Positions 10,923-22,066 of a stretch of 64,000 nt of DNA are shown here, piece after piece. This stretch comes from Stemphylium vesicarium (lineage: Eukaryota > Ascomycota > Dothideomycetes > Pleosporales > Pleosporaceae): assembly GCA_004380135.1 (NCBI GenBank), contig QXCR01000001.1, forward strand, positions 796,366 through 860,365. The letters run 5' to 3'. The notes below the pieces were generated by a model. The model did not search any database and had not been told where the DNA came from. It was given only the letters and a program-made list of their open reading frames with translations. Position 1 is the first letter of the stretch; every line of letters begins with the position of its first letter. A program made the position numbers and the translations under genes.

Positions 10923-12121
10923 ATGACACTGCAAGAAACCTCCAGGTCTCGAAGCATTCGAGACAACACCGCCCAGTCGCTGCAGCCACTACCACCCTCG
11001 TCGCGGGAATTGGGAGAAGTGACTCCACCAAAACTGCCAGATGGCGCATCGGTAGCAAAGGCAGAGCCCAAATCTGGGAAGTCATGGGCGCATTTCGTCG
11101 CCGGAGGGTAAGAGGCAAAGTCTGTCTATGATGGCTCAAAAAGCTAACATTGCACAGGCTGGGCGGCATGGCCTCTGCGACTTTGACTGCTCCGCTGGAT
11201 GTTCTTAAGACTCGTCTCCAATCCACCTTCTACCAGCAGCACCTCGCTGCCCTGCGTGCCGCTCGCGGATTGCCACCCATAGAGACCATGTCTTTCGCCC
11301 GTAGCTCTCTACTTCATATCCGGGAAACAGGAGAGATATTGTGGCAAGTGCCCAAGGCAGAGGGATGGCGGGCGCTGTTCAAAGGTCTGGGGCCCAATCT
11401 TATCGGCGTGGTCCCCGCTCGCGCCATCAACTTTTTCGCCTATGGCAACGGCAAGCGGTTGATCAGTACACACTTCAACAACGGACAGGAGGCTGCATGG
11501 GTACATCTCTGCAGCGCTGCCACTGCTGGTATCGTGACAGGTACTGCGACGAATCCTATTTGGCTTGTCAAGACACGCCTGCAATTGGACAAAAACACCC
11601 ATACCGATGGCCGAGGCCGGCAGTACAAGAATGCTCTCGACTGCACCATGCAAACCATAAGGAAAGAAGGCGTCCGTGGACTATACCGTGGACTGACGGC
11701 CAGCTACTTGGGAGTGACGGAGAGCACACTGCAGTGGGTGCTGTACGAGCAGATGAAGTTGTCACTAGCACGGAGAGAAGAGCGCGTCATTGCTAGTGGG
11801 AAGCCACCGACCATATGGGATCAGACTGTCGCATGGACGGGCAAGCTGACTGCCGCTGGTTCGGCCAAGTTTGTGGCTGCACTAATCACTTACCCTCACG
11901 AGGTCGTCCGCACAAGATTACGAGAAGCACCCATGGCAGACGGTCGACAAAAGTACACTGGCCTCGCTCAATGCTTCCGATTAATATGGAAGGAAGAAGG
12001 CATGGCGGCACTCTACGGTGGTCTTGTCCCCCATATGTTCCGTGTGGTACCCAGTGCCGCCATCATGTTCGGCACATACGAAGGTGTGCTGAAGCTTCTA
12101 GGGGAGAGCAGCAACATGTAA
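10923..12121 (+). CDS. RIM2: Mitochondrial carrier, Rim2/Mrs12 pyrimidine-nucleotide type
   Basis: Inner-membrane carrier that in yeast exchanges pyrimidine (deoxy)nucleotides and supports mtDNA maintenance. Exons: 10923-11107 and 11158-12121, with a 50-nt intron; product 382 aa. The first exon gives a hydrophilic N-terminus, then SWAHFVAGG at the start of the first helix. Three carrier repeats are shown by the signature motifs PLDVLKTRLQ, PIWLVKTRLQ and PHEVVRTRLRE. Each is followed by the second-helix glycine motif (GWRALFKGLGPNLIGVVPAR, VRGLYRGLTASYLGV, MAALYGGLVPHMFRVVPSAA). A long matrix loop in repeat 1 (LAALRAARGLPP) and TNPIWLVKTR in repeat 2 are typical of the Rim2/SLC25A33-36 group. 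Substrate assignment is by family. Confidence 0.92.
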
Positions 12122-12601
12122 AGACACTACATGTCGGGCAAGGTTTGAACATGTACAACATTCACATGCATGAAACGGCGTTTTGCAATCCTAGTCTTTT
12201 TGATAGGCATCTTTTGGGCGTCCTTGTATCACCACTCAGCCCCGATTGAGCATGTACTTGTATAATGTGGATTAGGACTGAAAAGAAACGATGTCATGAA
12301 AGGCTGTAAATACTCGGCTGGTAGATGGGCCTACAACTCTACTTTGAATGAATGCATTATACGGACAGGTCAGTTGTAGTTCCCAGTAAATAAAAAAATA
12401 TTGTATGCCAACGGGTTGCGTAAATATGCTGTAAAGTCGTTGTACACACGTCGGGACTTCCAATGACACTCTCGGAGGTCCGATGCACTTAGCGCGCGAC
12501 GTTCCTGCCCCGAACATCGACTTTTGACATATCCAACGCCCTCACTGCGAAACGAACCCCCACACGCAGAGCACCTGGGGCGCCACACCAACCCGCTCAC
12601 C
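12122..12601. other. Intergenic region between carrier gene and mL45 gene
   Basis: A 480-nt gap between two plus-strand genes. It should include the 3' UTR of the carrier gene and the promoter of the mL45 gene. No other structure recognised. Confidence 0.4.
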
Positions 12602-13871
12602 ATGTCTACACAAATACCCCTCCGCATAGCCCGAATACCAGCGCTGCAGCGCCAATGTCTGTTCCTGCACCACCAATACCAAAGCCGCCCGCACAACCTT
12701 TCCCTCGGCCAAACCGCCATACCAGCTACCCGCGCATTCTCCAACACCCCGTCGCGCCCCAGCAAGCGCAAAACCCTCGGCCAAGACAAAGCGCAAACGA
12801 AGGCTGCGGCCGAGGCCCAGGTCGGCCCAGCACCGAATGTCAACTATGTGAAAGCGCAGTCAAGTACGGAAGCGATGGTGGAGGATATCGGGTTGTTGCA
12901 AAATACCATTATCAGGGCGCCGTTTAGTGAATTGAAGGGCAATGGTGTTGGTGGCATTGCGAGGTATTACTGGGACTTGCTGAAGAGCAAGGGTACGGCG
13001 CTATACTCGTAAGTGATTTTTATGATTGGAAGGAAGAGGTATATAAGCAATGAGCGATGGGGGGGGGGGGGGGGGGGCAGTACAATTGCTAACAAACTAT
13101 CTCTTAGACGATACCACTACCGCGCATGCATCCAAAAGACAGGCTGGGACAAGTACTTCCCCGTCGACCCCTTCAACAACGCCCAGTACAAAGCCCTAGC
13201 TCAAAAACACTACGAGCAATTCTACACCAACTTCGCCGAGTACGTTTCCCCTCCCTGATCTGTAGCATCATTCTACTAACACCCACTTCAACAGAGGCAA
13301 CGTCGCCCCCCTGAAGCAAATATGCCTCCCCCCTCTCGTCAAGAAACTCGAACAGCGCATCGCAGCCCGGGGCCCCGTAAAAATGCAATGGCGACTCCAC
13401 GGCCCCTTCAAGTCCAGCCGCGTGGTCTCGCATCGCGCCGCCCCGCTCGGTGAAGAACAACCGGACACCGCGTACAGACAAGTAGTTGTACGTCTTGTAT
13501 CGGAGCAGTCGCTTCAGACCATGTCTGGTTCATCTTCTTCGTCGTCGTCGGCGACTTCTCGCCGCCCAACAACGCGCCGTTTACCCTGGATGCCGGATGC
13601 GGCGCGCCAACAAGCGGAGAAACTGCGCCAGCGCGAGAAGAAGCATGAAGATGAGGCTGGAGCTGTGGCTATTGCGGAAGAGGCAGAGGCTACGCAGAAT
13701 GCGGCGCCCAAGACGGTGGTCGAGTACCTCGTACTGCAGAAGAGAGTGGTTCGCGGCAAAGAGGAAGATTGGAAGGTATGGGGTTTCACCGAGGAGAGTA
13801 CGCCCAGTGTTATTGCGAGGGATCAGGAGTACTGGGCGAAGATGCTAGCTGTGCAGGTTGGGAATGCGTAG
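12602..13871 (+). CDS. MBA1: Mitochondrial large-subunit ribosomal protein mL45 (MBA1-like)
   Basis: Tim44-like-domain protein at the exit of the mitochondrial ribosome; MBA1 in yeast anchors the ribosome to the inner membrane for insertion of nascent chains. Exons: 12602-13008, 13108-13239 and 13295-13871; introns of 99 and 55 nt; product 371 aa. The Arg-rich N-terminus (MSTQIPLRIARIPALQRQ, later ATRAFSNTPSRPSKRK) is a presequence. Conserved parts are GLLQNTIIRAPFSELKGN, GIARYYWDLLKSKGTALYSR, WDKYFPVDPFNNAQYKALAQ, HYEQFYTNFAEGN and VKMQWRLHGPFKSSRVVSHR. The C-terminal half has VVEYLVLQKRVVRGKEEDWK and VWGFTEE. A Ser-rich insert and a charged helix (residues about 215-270) separate the two parts. 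The first intron carries a run of 19 G at 13059-13077. Confidence 0.88.
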
Positions 13872-14383
13872 AACCTGTCCACCTTTTTTTTCTTCACCGA
13901 GATTGGAGAAGATTTTCTGGGAGTCCTTGTAACCATACTTTGTACATATGATGAAAGTGCGATCGTACGTGTTTAGGATGGTCGAGTAAGATATAATATC
14001 TGATTGATCACGCAAAGGACGAATATCACGACAAGTTTATGGAGTGCACCAATTCCGTAAAGATTGCAATCCTAATTCCAACATCACAAATTTGAGCAGG
14101 AAAACTAATTTCACAACAACATGCAGATGAAAGAAAGACAGTCATGTCATTCGGGCTCTATTCGCCGGTGGCGATGATATAACAGCCCACGGCCACACAA
14201 TCATTCAGCGCACAGTATTCCACTGTTGCGCAAAGCCTCTATCGGGCCTCGTACCCCGCCTTGCCCTTCCTACTGATATGGAGACGTATGACGAAAGCTT
14301 ATGAGGAGCCGCGCCGCTTTAGCCGTGCCGCAGCTGAAGGAAGGCAGCATATCGAGGCCACGCAAGGTGACAGTCACAGAGGA
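13872..14383. other. Convergent intergenic region
   Basis: The 512-nt gap holds the 3' ends of the mL45 gene (plus) and of eIF1 (minus). AT-rich stretches near 13990-14110 suit 3' UTRs. No gene recognised. Confidence 0.45.
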
Positions 14384-14952
14384 CTAGAAACCGTGGACCT
14401 GCATGTACCGTTAGTGTGCGTCGCTTGATGCGAATTTTGAAACCAGCGCCATGACTCACCTTGATGGTTTTGGCATCAAGACCCAGGCCTTCCTTCTTGT
14501 CGGTCAAGAAGTCTTGCACGTCTTTACGTTGATCGCCCTGGAGCTGGACGACTTCGCCCATCTCGGCGTCGCTCACGATGGTGCCATTGCAGGCAAACTT
14601 CTTCTTGATCACCTTGAGGATCTTCTTCTGGTCAAACTTTTTGGGGAGACCCTGGACGGTCGTCAAGGTCTTGCGACCATTGCGCTCTGTGTTACGTCAG
14701 CGGGGTTGGCTCGTGTTGGGCGTCGTGTGGTGTGGGTGTGGAAGGTGCTGTGAGGACTTTGCACCGTTAGGCAGGGGCGGTGAGGAACGTACGTTGGATA
14801 CGAATATGAATGTAGTCCTGCTGAGTCTGCTTGACCTGGCCGGTATCTTCATCCGCTTCCGCGAACGGGTCTGCAGTATGGCATTAGCACCGGTCTCGCA
14901 TGCGCTGTGGCTGTGACGTCTTACCGAAGGTCTTGAGGTTCTCGATGGACAT
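14384..14952 (-). CDS. SUI1: Translation initiation factor eIF1
   Basis: Start-codon fidelity factor that binds the 40S subunit near the P site. Exons: 14925-14952 (28 nt), 14793-14870, 14460-14686 and 14384-14398 (15 nt); introns of 54, 106 and 61 nt; product 115 aa, the usual eIF1 length. The sequence is MSIENLKTFDPFAEADED, then DYIHIRIQQRNGRKTLTTVQ, then GLPKKFDQKKILKVIKKKFA and CNGTIVSDAEMGEVVQLQGD, and the last exon supplies only VHGF. The SUI1 domain (about residues 25-110) is complete, including the basic KKFACNGT loop. Without the final splice the protein would lose its conserved VHGF end and gain an unrelated tail of about 40 residues. Confidence 0.97.
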
Positions 14953-15406
14953 ACGACTGTCGGTGGGCGCGCGTGTAGGTGGGGGTTGTGGGGTATGGAT
15001 GCCTGGAGTAGTCCGCGGAGTACTTGGGGTGCGCTGAGAATAGAGTTGGGTGGTAGTTTGGTGGTTGCAGAGGAGTGGTTGCTGCAGGTCAGTGTTTGAG
15101 GGTCGAGTGAGCAGGCTGGGAAAGAGAGGTGGGGATGCGGGAAGGCAAGGCGAGCCCCGCTATGGTCTGTGCGCTGTGAAAGGTAGTGCTCGCCGTTTAA
15201 AGGCTGACTGCTGACTGACTGACGGATCGAGGGCCGCGGGAGGTGCGAGTGAGACAGGCTGACGCCGTGATGCCGTGACGCATGGGGCGTCCAAACAAGG
15301 TGCAAGTCATGGGTCATTGCTCATGGAGAATATTGGATTATACAATTACATGGCACAGCTGCTACCTCGAACACGGACTACGGACAATGTTTCCTCGCAC
15401 TGTGAC
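14953..15406. other. Intergenic region between Asterix 3' end and eIF1 start
   Basis: A 454-nt gap between two minus-strand genes. The part next to 14952 should be the eIF1 promoter and leader. An imperfect CTGACTGACTGA repeat occurs near 15205-15222. No gene seen. Confidence 0.45.
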
Positions 15407-16205
15407 CTACGAAGGAGGCACGGCAGCAAAGGCCTCAGTTCCCGATGCTTGGCCGGGATGACCAGGTGGCGGCGGAAGGAAGAGAGACGAGTAAGTCTGT
15501 GGCACAGCATCAGTATCAAAGAGACTAGTCGGGGAACAGGGGTCCACCATACGACGAGGAGCGACATGGCTGTGAATGCATTAGCACAAAGATGGATACC
15601 AGCATGGGAGGAGGGGAGATAGATACCAGACATGCCAACCTGGAAGTAGGCGGGGGTCGACGATGTTTTCTTTTGTTCGGGCGACTCAGCGAGCCAAGCC
15701 TGGATAGCGAAGACTACAGCAACCCTGCACCGCGTCAGAAAACGGAACGTTGCACAAAGATGGAAGAAGACTCACCAGCCGATCATCCTGTGCAGCACAT
15801 GTCATGTCAGTCAAGGGCCATGGGGCAAACACACAAACACAGGTGGATAGTGCCTACTTGTTGCGCGTGAAGATCTGGAGTACTATATCAGCCGTGCAAC
15901 ATGGGGACTGGGTCAGTGGCAGCGGCAGCGGCACTTACAGCAGCCATGGGCAGCGTGCTCGACAAGGTGCCTACATATGGCGTCAATTCGCCTTCGACAG
16001 ACTGGACGCGACACGTTACTCACTCCCAATATCATTCTCATCCTTGCTCTTCTCTGGCTCGGCGTAGGGCACGACTGCAAGCGCGTATTAGACACGTGAC
16101 AGGACTGGAATGTTGAGCCCCCTATGACGGAGGTGTGGAAGGAGAGAAGTCCGCGGTTAGTCACGTACTCAGGTCGGCGCGGCGCATGTCTTTTTTCGAG
16201 GCCAT
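15407..16205 (-). CDS. Asterix / WDR83OS family ER membrane protein
   Basis: Homologue of Asterix (WDR83OS), the small subunit of the PAT chaperone complex that in animals protects polar transmembrane segments at the ER translocon. It is assembled from eight exons: 16169-16205, 16024-16074, 15939-15970, 15858-15874, 15776-15787, 15627-15724, 15553-15569 and 15407-15496. The product is 117 aa. Exons 4, 5 and 7 are only 17, 12 and 17 nt; introns are 51-94 nt. The protein reads MASKKDMRRADLIVPYAEPE, then STLSSTLPMAAIFTRNKMIG, then WVAVVFAIQAWLAESPEQKK, then TPAYFQVGMSAMSLLVTYSS, ending with a Pro-rich tail. The (D)LIVPY, LPMA..FTRNK..GW and two C-terminal hydrophobic segments are the family hallmarks. 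No single ORF longer than an exon covers this gene, so automated callers may miss it. Confidence 0.9.
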
Positions 16206-16692
16206 CGTGAAGTTGGGTCGGTGTCTGTCCGGCGCCGGCGGTGTGCTGGTGGCCGATTTATCTACCGTGGTGGAGACTGGCAGGCGTGGGTTGGACGATG
16301 GGGTGACTGATGGGCGTGTCCTGGGCTAAGAGCGCGAGTCTCGGGGTGGCAGCAAGCGGCGGCTGTCCTGGGCCCGGGATTCCAGATAGCACTTGGCCCG
16401 TAGTGGACCCCCATGCCTCGCTCTGTCGTATTACCGGCTGATCGTCTCCGCTGTTCGCAAGATAACCTCAGACCTCACGTCAATCTCTCTGCCCCAGTCC
16501 TCTGCCCTCCTCCGAGCAACACATCCGTCCCTCGTTGCTGCCATCGTGTGTTGCTCGCACCCGCCACTACCGCCCTCCTTTCCAAGCTCCGTCTGCACCT
16601 CGCCCAGCGCCGTCTCAGCCTCCCCAGCCCCGGCTCGCTCCCTTTGCCCATCTGCATGCGCCTGATCCAACGATGAAGTCGCCCTCTGTGCG
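16206..16692. other. Divergent promoter region Asterix/MED12
   Basis: The 487-nt gap between divergent genes contains a C/T-rich stretch on the plus strand (about 16430-16670) that suits the MED12 5' leader. A seven-codon uORF lies at its end (annotated separately). Confidence 0.5.
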
Positions 16693-16696
16693 ATGA
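16673..16696 (+). promoter_or_regulatory. Upstream ORF overlapping the MED12 start codon
   Basis: ATG at 16673 opens a seven-codon frame encoding MKSPSVR. Its TGA stop (16694-16696) overlaps the MED12 ATG (16693-16695) as ATGA. If the leader starts upstream of 16673, ribosomes would meet this ORF first, and MED12 would need leaky scanning or termination-reinitiation. The context is inferred from sequence only. Confidence 0.5.
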
Positions 16697-19600
16697 CTTC
16701 TCGACCTGGCCCGGGGATTCACGAATCTCTTCAGAATCGTGGTAGCGGCCTGCCTCCTCGGTCCCAGGTGCAGCGCCGGCCCTCGAAGCCCGTCCATACC
16801 CTCGTTCAGCCGGACTGCATCGACCCGAATCTTGAAGACGAGCGCCCGCCGCCCCTACACAATGCCGTCAACGACCACGCAAGGCCTCCGCCGCGAGGAC
16901 GCCCGCCGCTCTTCTACACTACTATCCCGACCTACGCCCCCGACCCGGCCCTGCACTCCTTCCCGTACCAACCTGCCGCGAATCTGCCCGTACCCCCGAG
17001 GCCCGGCTCCGTCCATCTAAGAGATGCGTCTCAGCAGCGTCGCATACTGCCCGGTGGCACCGGAGTCAAAGATGCGCCCAAGCCTGGCGGCCCTGAAGTC
17101 GTCGTTCCGCCTGTGCATTTTCCCGGTGGTAAGGCGGCTGACGTGTTTCCGTGGACTGGCAATAATGCCGAGGATAACCTGTCTGAGGCGCTGGTCAAGG
17201 CCGGCGTTAGTAACAAGCCGCAGATTATGAACGAGTCCAACACGGCCCGGCCCTCACTAATCAACAACCTCAAGAACAAGTCGGGCCTCAGCACCCTCTC
17301 AACCCTGTTCGTCGCTGTCTTGGAGAAGAGACAACAGACCGGCCGCCTACAGACACCCAACACCTTCAAACCTCCTCCGCGACTGACGCTGCGGGACTCG
17401 ACTCGCGAGCAGTGGTTGCATGATCTGGCCAACCCCACCACAGGTCTCCGCCGCCTCAGCCGCACCATTCCCCATGGACTTACAGGCAAGGTGCTACTGG
17501 AGCAATGTCTCAACAAGAACATACCTCTCCCGCGGGCCTTGTGGCTGGCCAAGTGCGTGGGCATCAACGAGCTGCGCGCCCACAAGAGAAAGGGCCAGGC
17601 TGGTACTGTGACATGGGGAAGAGGCTGGACCAGTTCCGTGGAGCAATTCATAGACGGCGTTATCGGCAGCATAGGGCAAGGCGACTGGAAACCCCGCATC
17701 ACATATGCCCTTCAACTCGCTACCCATCTCTACAAAGAGCACCTTTTGGACGACGATCACTTCCTCGACTGGATAGTCAACGGCCTCGATACATGCGCCT
17801 CGGAGCGTCTGTTCATCTGGTTGTTGGTAGTTTCCATTTCACATTACTGGGCAGACGTGACATGCTGTCGCCGTCGCGGAAAGCGCCTTGCCGAGTCACT
17901 GCTCAATCAACTCGACAAGATCTATCGAATAGAAGACCTGGAACCCTACAGGGCCGTCCTACAGTATCTGGAAAACACCATTGTCAGGCTACTGGCAACA
18001 CGACCCGCCTGCTTGCTGCTCCCCACAGCTTGGATGCAGTACAGCCCCCTGCTTCACAAGCTTGCCGAGAGGCGGAATCATGCGCACGTCACCCAAGCGG
18101 TCCGGAGGTTGGAGCAGAGGAATTGCAGACTTTTGAAGACACCTCAAAAAGCATCGTCTGCTTCGCAAACCCCCGCTGGCCGAGTATACAGAATACTGGA
18201 CTCTGTGGACTACAACAAACCAGTCCGTATAGAAGACCTGTCTTTCGACTGCATGGAAATAATTGCAGACGCGCCGCGGCTAATCGGTATCCTCCTTCGC
18301 TGGGCGTGTACCTGCTACCGAGAAGGTGCACACAGAATATACCTGGCAACTCGATTACTTCGCAGATGGAACCATCTCGGCGCAGACGTGTACGACGGTA
18401 TCATTTTGTATCTTCGAGAAATGTCTTGGGTTGCTACAGGCGAGCCCGCCATTCTCTTCAAGATCATCGCGGAACTAGTTCGATCCAAAACATTCGCAAC
18501 TGGACGCTACCTACAGTGGCTGATTGCCACAGGATCCGTAGGGCACAGTACAGATCTGTCGCTGGTAAGTCACTAACAGGAACCTAACAAGACTACGCTA
18601 ACTCGACAACAGCCGACCTCTTGGCCGTTGCGCCTAGTCACCGAAATACCCCTTACAGGCCTTCCCGATCAAATCCGCACTCTGCGGAGTACCCTTCTTC
18701 GTGGTACCGTACATTCCCCGGAGTTAGAGCAAAGAGCACTTGGCTACGCCCAGCACATGATCGCTCAGACCCTACCTACCTTGTTTGGGCTCTACAGTGC
18801 TTCGACCAGACTGAATGAGGTCGAGTTAGATAAGCTTAGCTCAACCGTGAAATTTGAGCTGGGCATCTGGCTACGTCGGCAAGTTGCTCAATATGCCGAG
18901 GTCAACCAACAGTAAGAGATATTACGAATACGCCATATAGTTTGCTAACTTTCTATAGTGTGCCCACCAAAGACTCTTCTGAAGAGACCGCCGCCGTATC
19001 CTTGTTAACGCCGCTGGACTTCCACGTTGTAAGATCATACCTTGAACGTTTTGGAGATCTTGCTATACTTGCGGACATTGTTGGTATTGCGACCTCGTCT
19101 TTGGACTCCAGCGTCCTCGCTTCCGGTGCCGACACGATTAACTATCACGCCAAAGCTTTCCGCGCCATAGGTGCTTTCGATCCTTTATTCGCCAGAATCG
19201 CCGCGAGATATGCCGCGTTGCGGACGATCCGATTTCCCGATCGCGAACTACTCCTTAGTCTTGCCAGTCTAGCTCGTACCGCACAAACTGACGGTCAACT
19301 CCCGCAGCTTCTCAACTACGACCTGAGCCAGCTCAACCAGCGCAATTCGCTTGCTGCCTGTTCGCCGGCCTCTGATAACATGGGTGAAGTCATGCAGACA
19401 GGATCTTCATCTGATGACGAAATCGAACGTATCCTTTCAAGTGGTACCAGTATGGATCAACAAATGATGGGTCGAGTGCTCCGCAAGATCGTAAGCAACT
19501 TAGAAGAACATTCCGCCAAGGGTTCTGCACAACTGAACAACCATCACGGCTGGTTCCATCGACTCCGCTGCTTCGATGAACCAACATTTGAATCGGTCGT

Positions 19601-21476
19601 GAATGAATGGTTAATCCTAAGCTTGATGGCACAAAGGACGGAGACTTTGCGAGTAGCCCTACCTACTCTTGCAGGTTCCGGCTGCATCGCCCTAGTTTCT
19701 TTCTTGGATACTTTGCGAGCCTGTGTGGCAAAGTTCAAGACCAGCCCCTCCGAAGGTGGCTTCCTTAGCGCCTTAAAGGGTATGCACATTATCCTGCCGT
19801 CTGACACACTCGCTCAGTCGTGTTCGCCTCAAGATGCCTATCGATATCGCCTTGAGCAGCGAAAGCTATGCCTAGAAACTGAAGGGCGTTTCATGCAATG
19901 CATTGGTGAACTGATCGGGCTCGGTTCAATGATGTCTTCGCAGAAAATCCAAATGCAGCTTGCGAGTCTGCTGCGCAGTAGGCCAGTGCTTTCAGTGTTG
20001 AACAGTCGCATCGTCACTGATCCAGCATGCTTAAGTAAGCTCAGCAAAGACGCTTCAAGCGATTGCTTCAAACAGTCGCTGGATGTCCTTTTGGATCCCA
20101 ACAACCATCTACGCTTAGCAGAGAAAAACCCCGAACAGCAGGTAGTCGCCGTCTTCGCACTTGCTAGCGAGTTGTCCTTACCCATCTGTCAAGCGGCCAT
20201 TGAGCGCATTTTCTCTTCCCGCGCAGCTGGTCCCGAAGGGTCCAGTGAGGTGCTCTCTGCTACACTTCTTAGTGCCATCAGGACAGCGGTGGAAGAGGAC
20301 CAGCCGTCTGGGCTAGAGCTTCTTGCCAGTTTAGATACTACATTGACAGACCAGATACGACAGCATGCAGAACGCGAGGTCATTGGCGCCTCCGCTTTTC
20401 TGGCTGATTCAGCGGCCACGAAATCCGAACAGTCCGAAATGGTTTCGCCAAAAACAGTCCAGAAGTTCCTTACAGTCATTGATTTGACTTCTGGCAAGAG
20501 CGCGGAAACCACAGACCAGTCTGCTATGCTTCAAGCTCTGATCGAGAGACTTAAAGGAATGACTCAAGCCCTGGATGATAACAGGTTGTCAGTCTTGGAC
20601 ATATACGCCTGGTTGAACGCCTTACTTCGTCTGGCAGTGTCTCACGCTTCCACAATGCTCAGCAACGCTACGCACCCGCACCAGACCGCTATGATGAGTG
20701 CCATGGCAGCTTTACTCACCCATCCGTCCCTGGAACTCTACCCAACGATCACCGAACATGTGTTCGATGTCACGGTCTTCCTGTCAGACTACATCTCGGA
20801 TGATGTTCGGTTTCATGTCACTCGCCTGGACGGCGCCAGGCTCGCGAACGACTCACGTTGCGTTTTCATCCTTGGGGTGACAGCTCCTGTGGATGGTTGG
20901 CTCGTGCTAGCTAGACCTGTCAACGCTCCCCCGGTTCAGGCTTCATCACAACCAGCGACACCTACGCCGCTGCAAGGCCAGCCATCGCCCTACCAGAGCC
21001 CACAACCCTCAGTCACGGGATCGGCAACACCCCAGCAACGCTACTTGAATCAGCAACAACGACAGCAGCAGATGCAGGCAGCCCAACAAGCGCAACAAAT
21101 GCGCAACATGCAGCAATACCCCCAGCATCCTCAAAATAAGATGCTTCCGGCACAACTTCAGCGAACGCCTTCCGGCCAGGCTCCCCCTACCCCGCTTTCC
21201 CAAATGCAGCAGATGCAGCAAATGCAACAGCGCGCAATGCAACCTTCACCCGTTCACTCGCAACGTCCGACTCCTGCAGCGAGTCAGGGCCAAGCGAGTA
21301 ACCAAGGGCAGATGGGTGCGCAGGCGCCAGGCAAATTGCAGATCAAGCAAGAGAGGGAGATTCGACACTATCCGTTCGTCCAACCCAGATGGGAAATCCT
21401 GGCCGAGAGCTCCGGAAACCCGAACGGGAATGAGACTGCAATCAACTTGAGTCTCTTCGGGGCGCGTAGGGTATAA
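16693..21476 (+). CDS. SRB8: Mediator complex subunit 12 (kinase module)
   Basis: Scaffold of the CDK8 kinase module of Mediator, which controls RNA polymerase II transcription in the nucleus. Exons: 16693-18564, 18613-18911 and 18959-21476; introns of 48 and 47 nt; product 1562 aa. The Pro-rich N-terminus (about 1-150) is followed by the Med12 domain with STREQWLHDLANPTTGLRRL, IPHGLTGKVLLEQCLNKN, IPLPRALWLAKCVGINELRA and HKRKGQAGTVTWGRGWTSSV (about 230-330). The middle is long and alpha-helical. The C-terminus (about 1400-1530) is Gln-rich with short QMQQ/QQRQQQ runs, as in many Mediator tails, and ends with a conserved-looking HYPFVQPRWEILAE segment. The ATG at 16693 follows directly on a small uORF. 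Confidence 0.95.
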
Positions 21477-22066
21477 TCCCTGTTGTTACACCAACTTTTT
21501 CGTTACATTCTCCCCCCATCGTCCACTGAAGTCAGAAAGTGGGGTAGTAACTCCACCTTCGTTTCGTGTACGTCTTTATTCTTTCTTACTCTCGTTTCTC
21601 TCATTTGTCACATATTCTCGGCACATTTATCGAAGCATGAAGCGAGGCGTTATCCCGGGTCAACTGCTATGATCTGCTCACGACATTGCATTACACCGGA
21701 GTTTTTTTGTCGTCTTTGTATCACGGTGAGGAATGTGGTGGTGAGGGGTTGGGCTGGGTGGTCATCTGCATATAGCGGGTCATTTATACTAGGGATTATT
21801 CATGTGCACGTTCTATTGATTTTTTGGGGAAAAGCTATCTGCCGCGATCAAAGAGACAAGATATGAGCTATGGCGTTTGATGAAGGAGCAAAGCGTATCA
21901 TTGGGCGTGTTGCTACTCCATGGCATTTTTTACATATATATATACATACACACATAGCTTTTATTAGGTAGCTTCCAAAGTTTCGCAATGCTTGGGTGTA
22001 GATTGCAGGAGACGGGAGAAATGAAACAAGTAAATTACATTGCATCTTTCCAGAATGGTGTTGCCC
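21477..22066. other. Convergent intergenic region MED12 / hypothetical gene
   Basis: The 590-nt gap holds two 3' UTRs. It is T-rich on the plus strand and includes an (AT)n-like tract near 21932-21946. No gene recognised. Confidence 0.45.
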
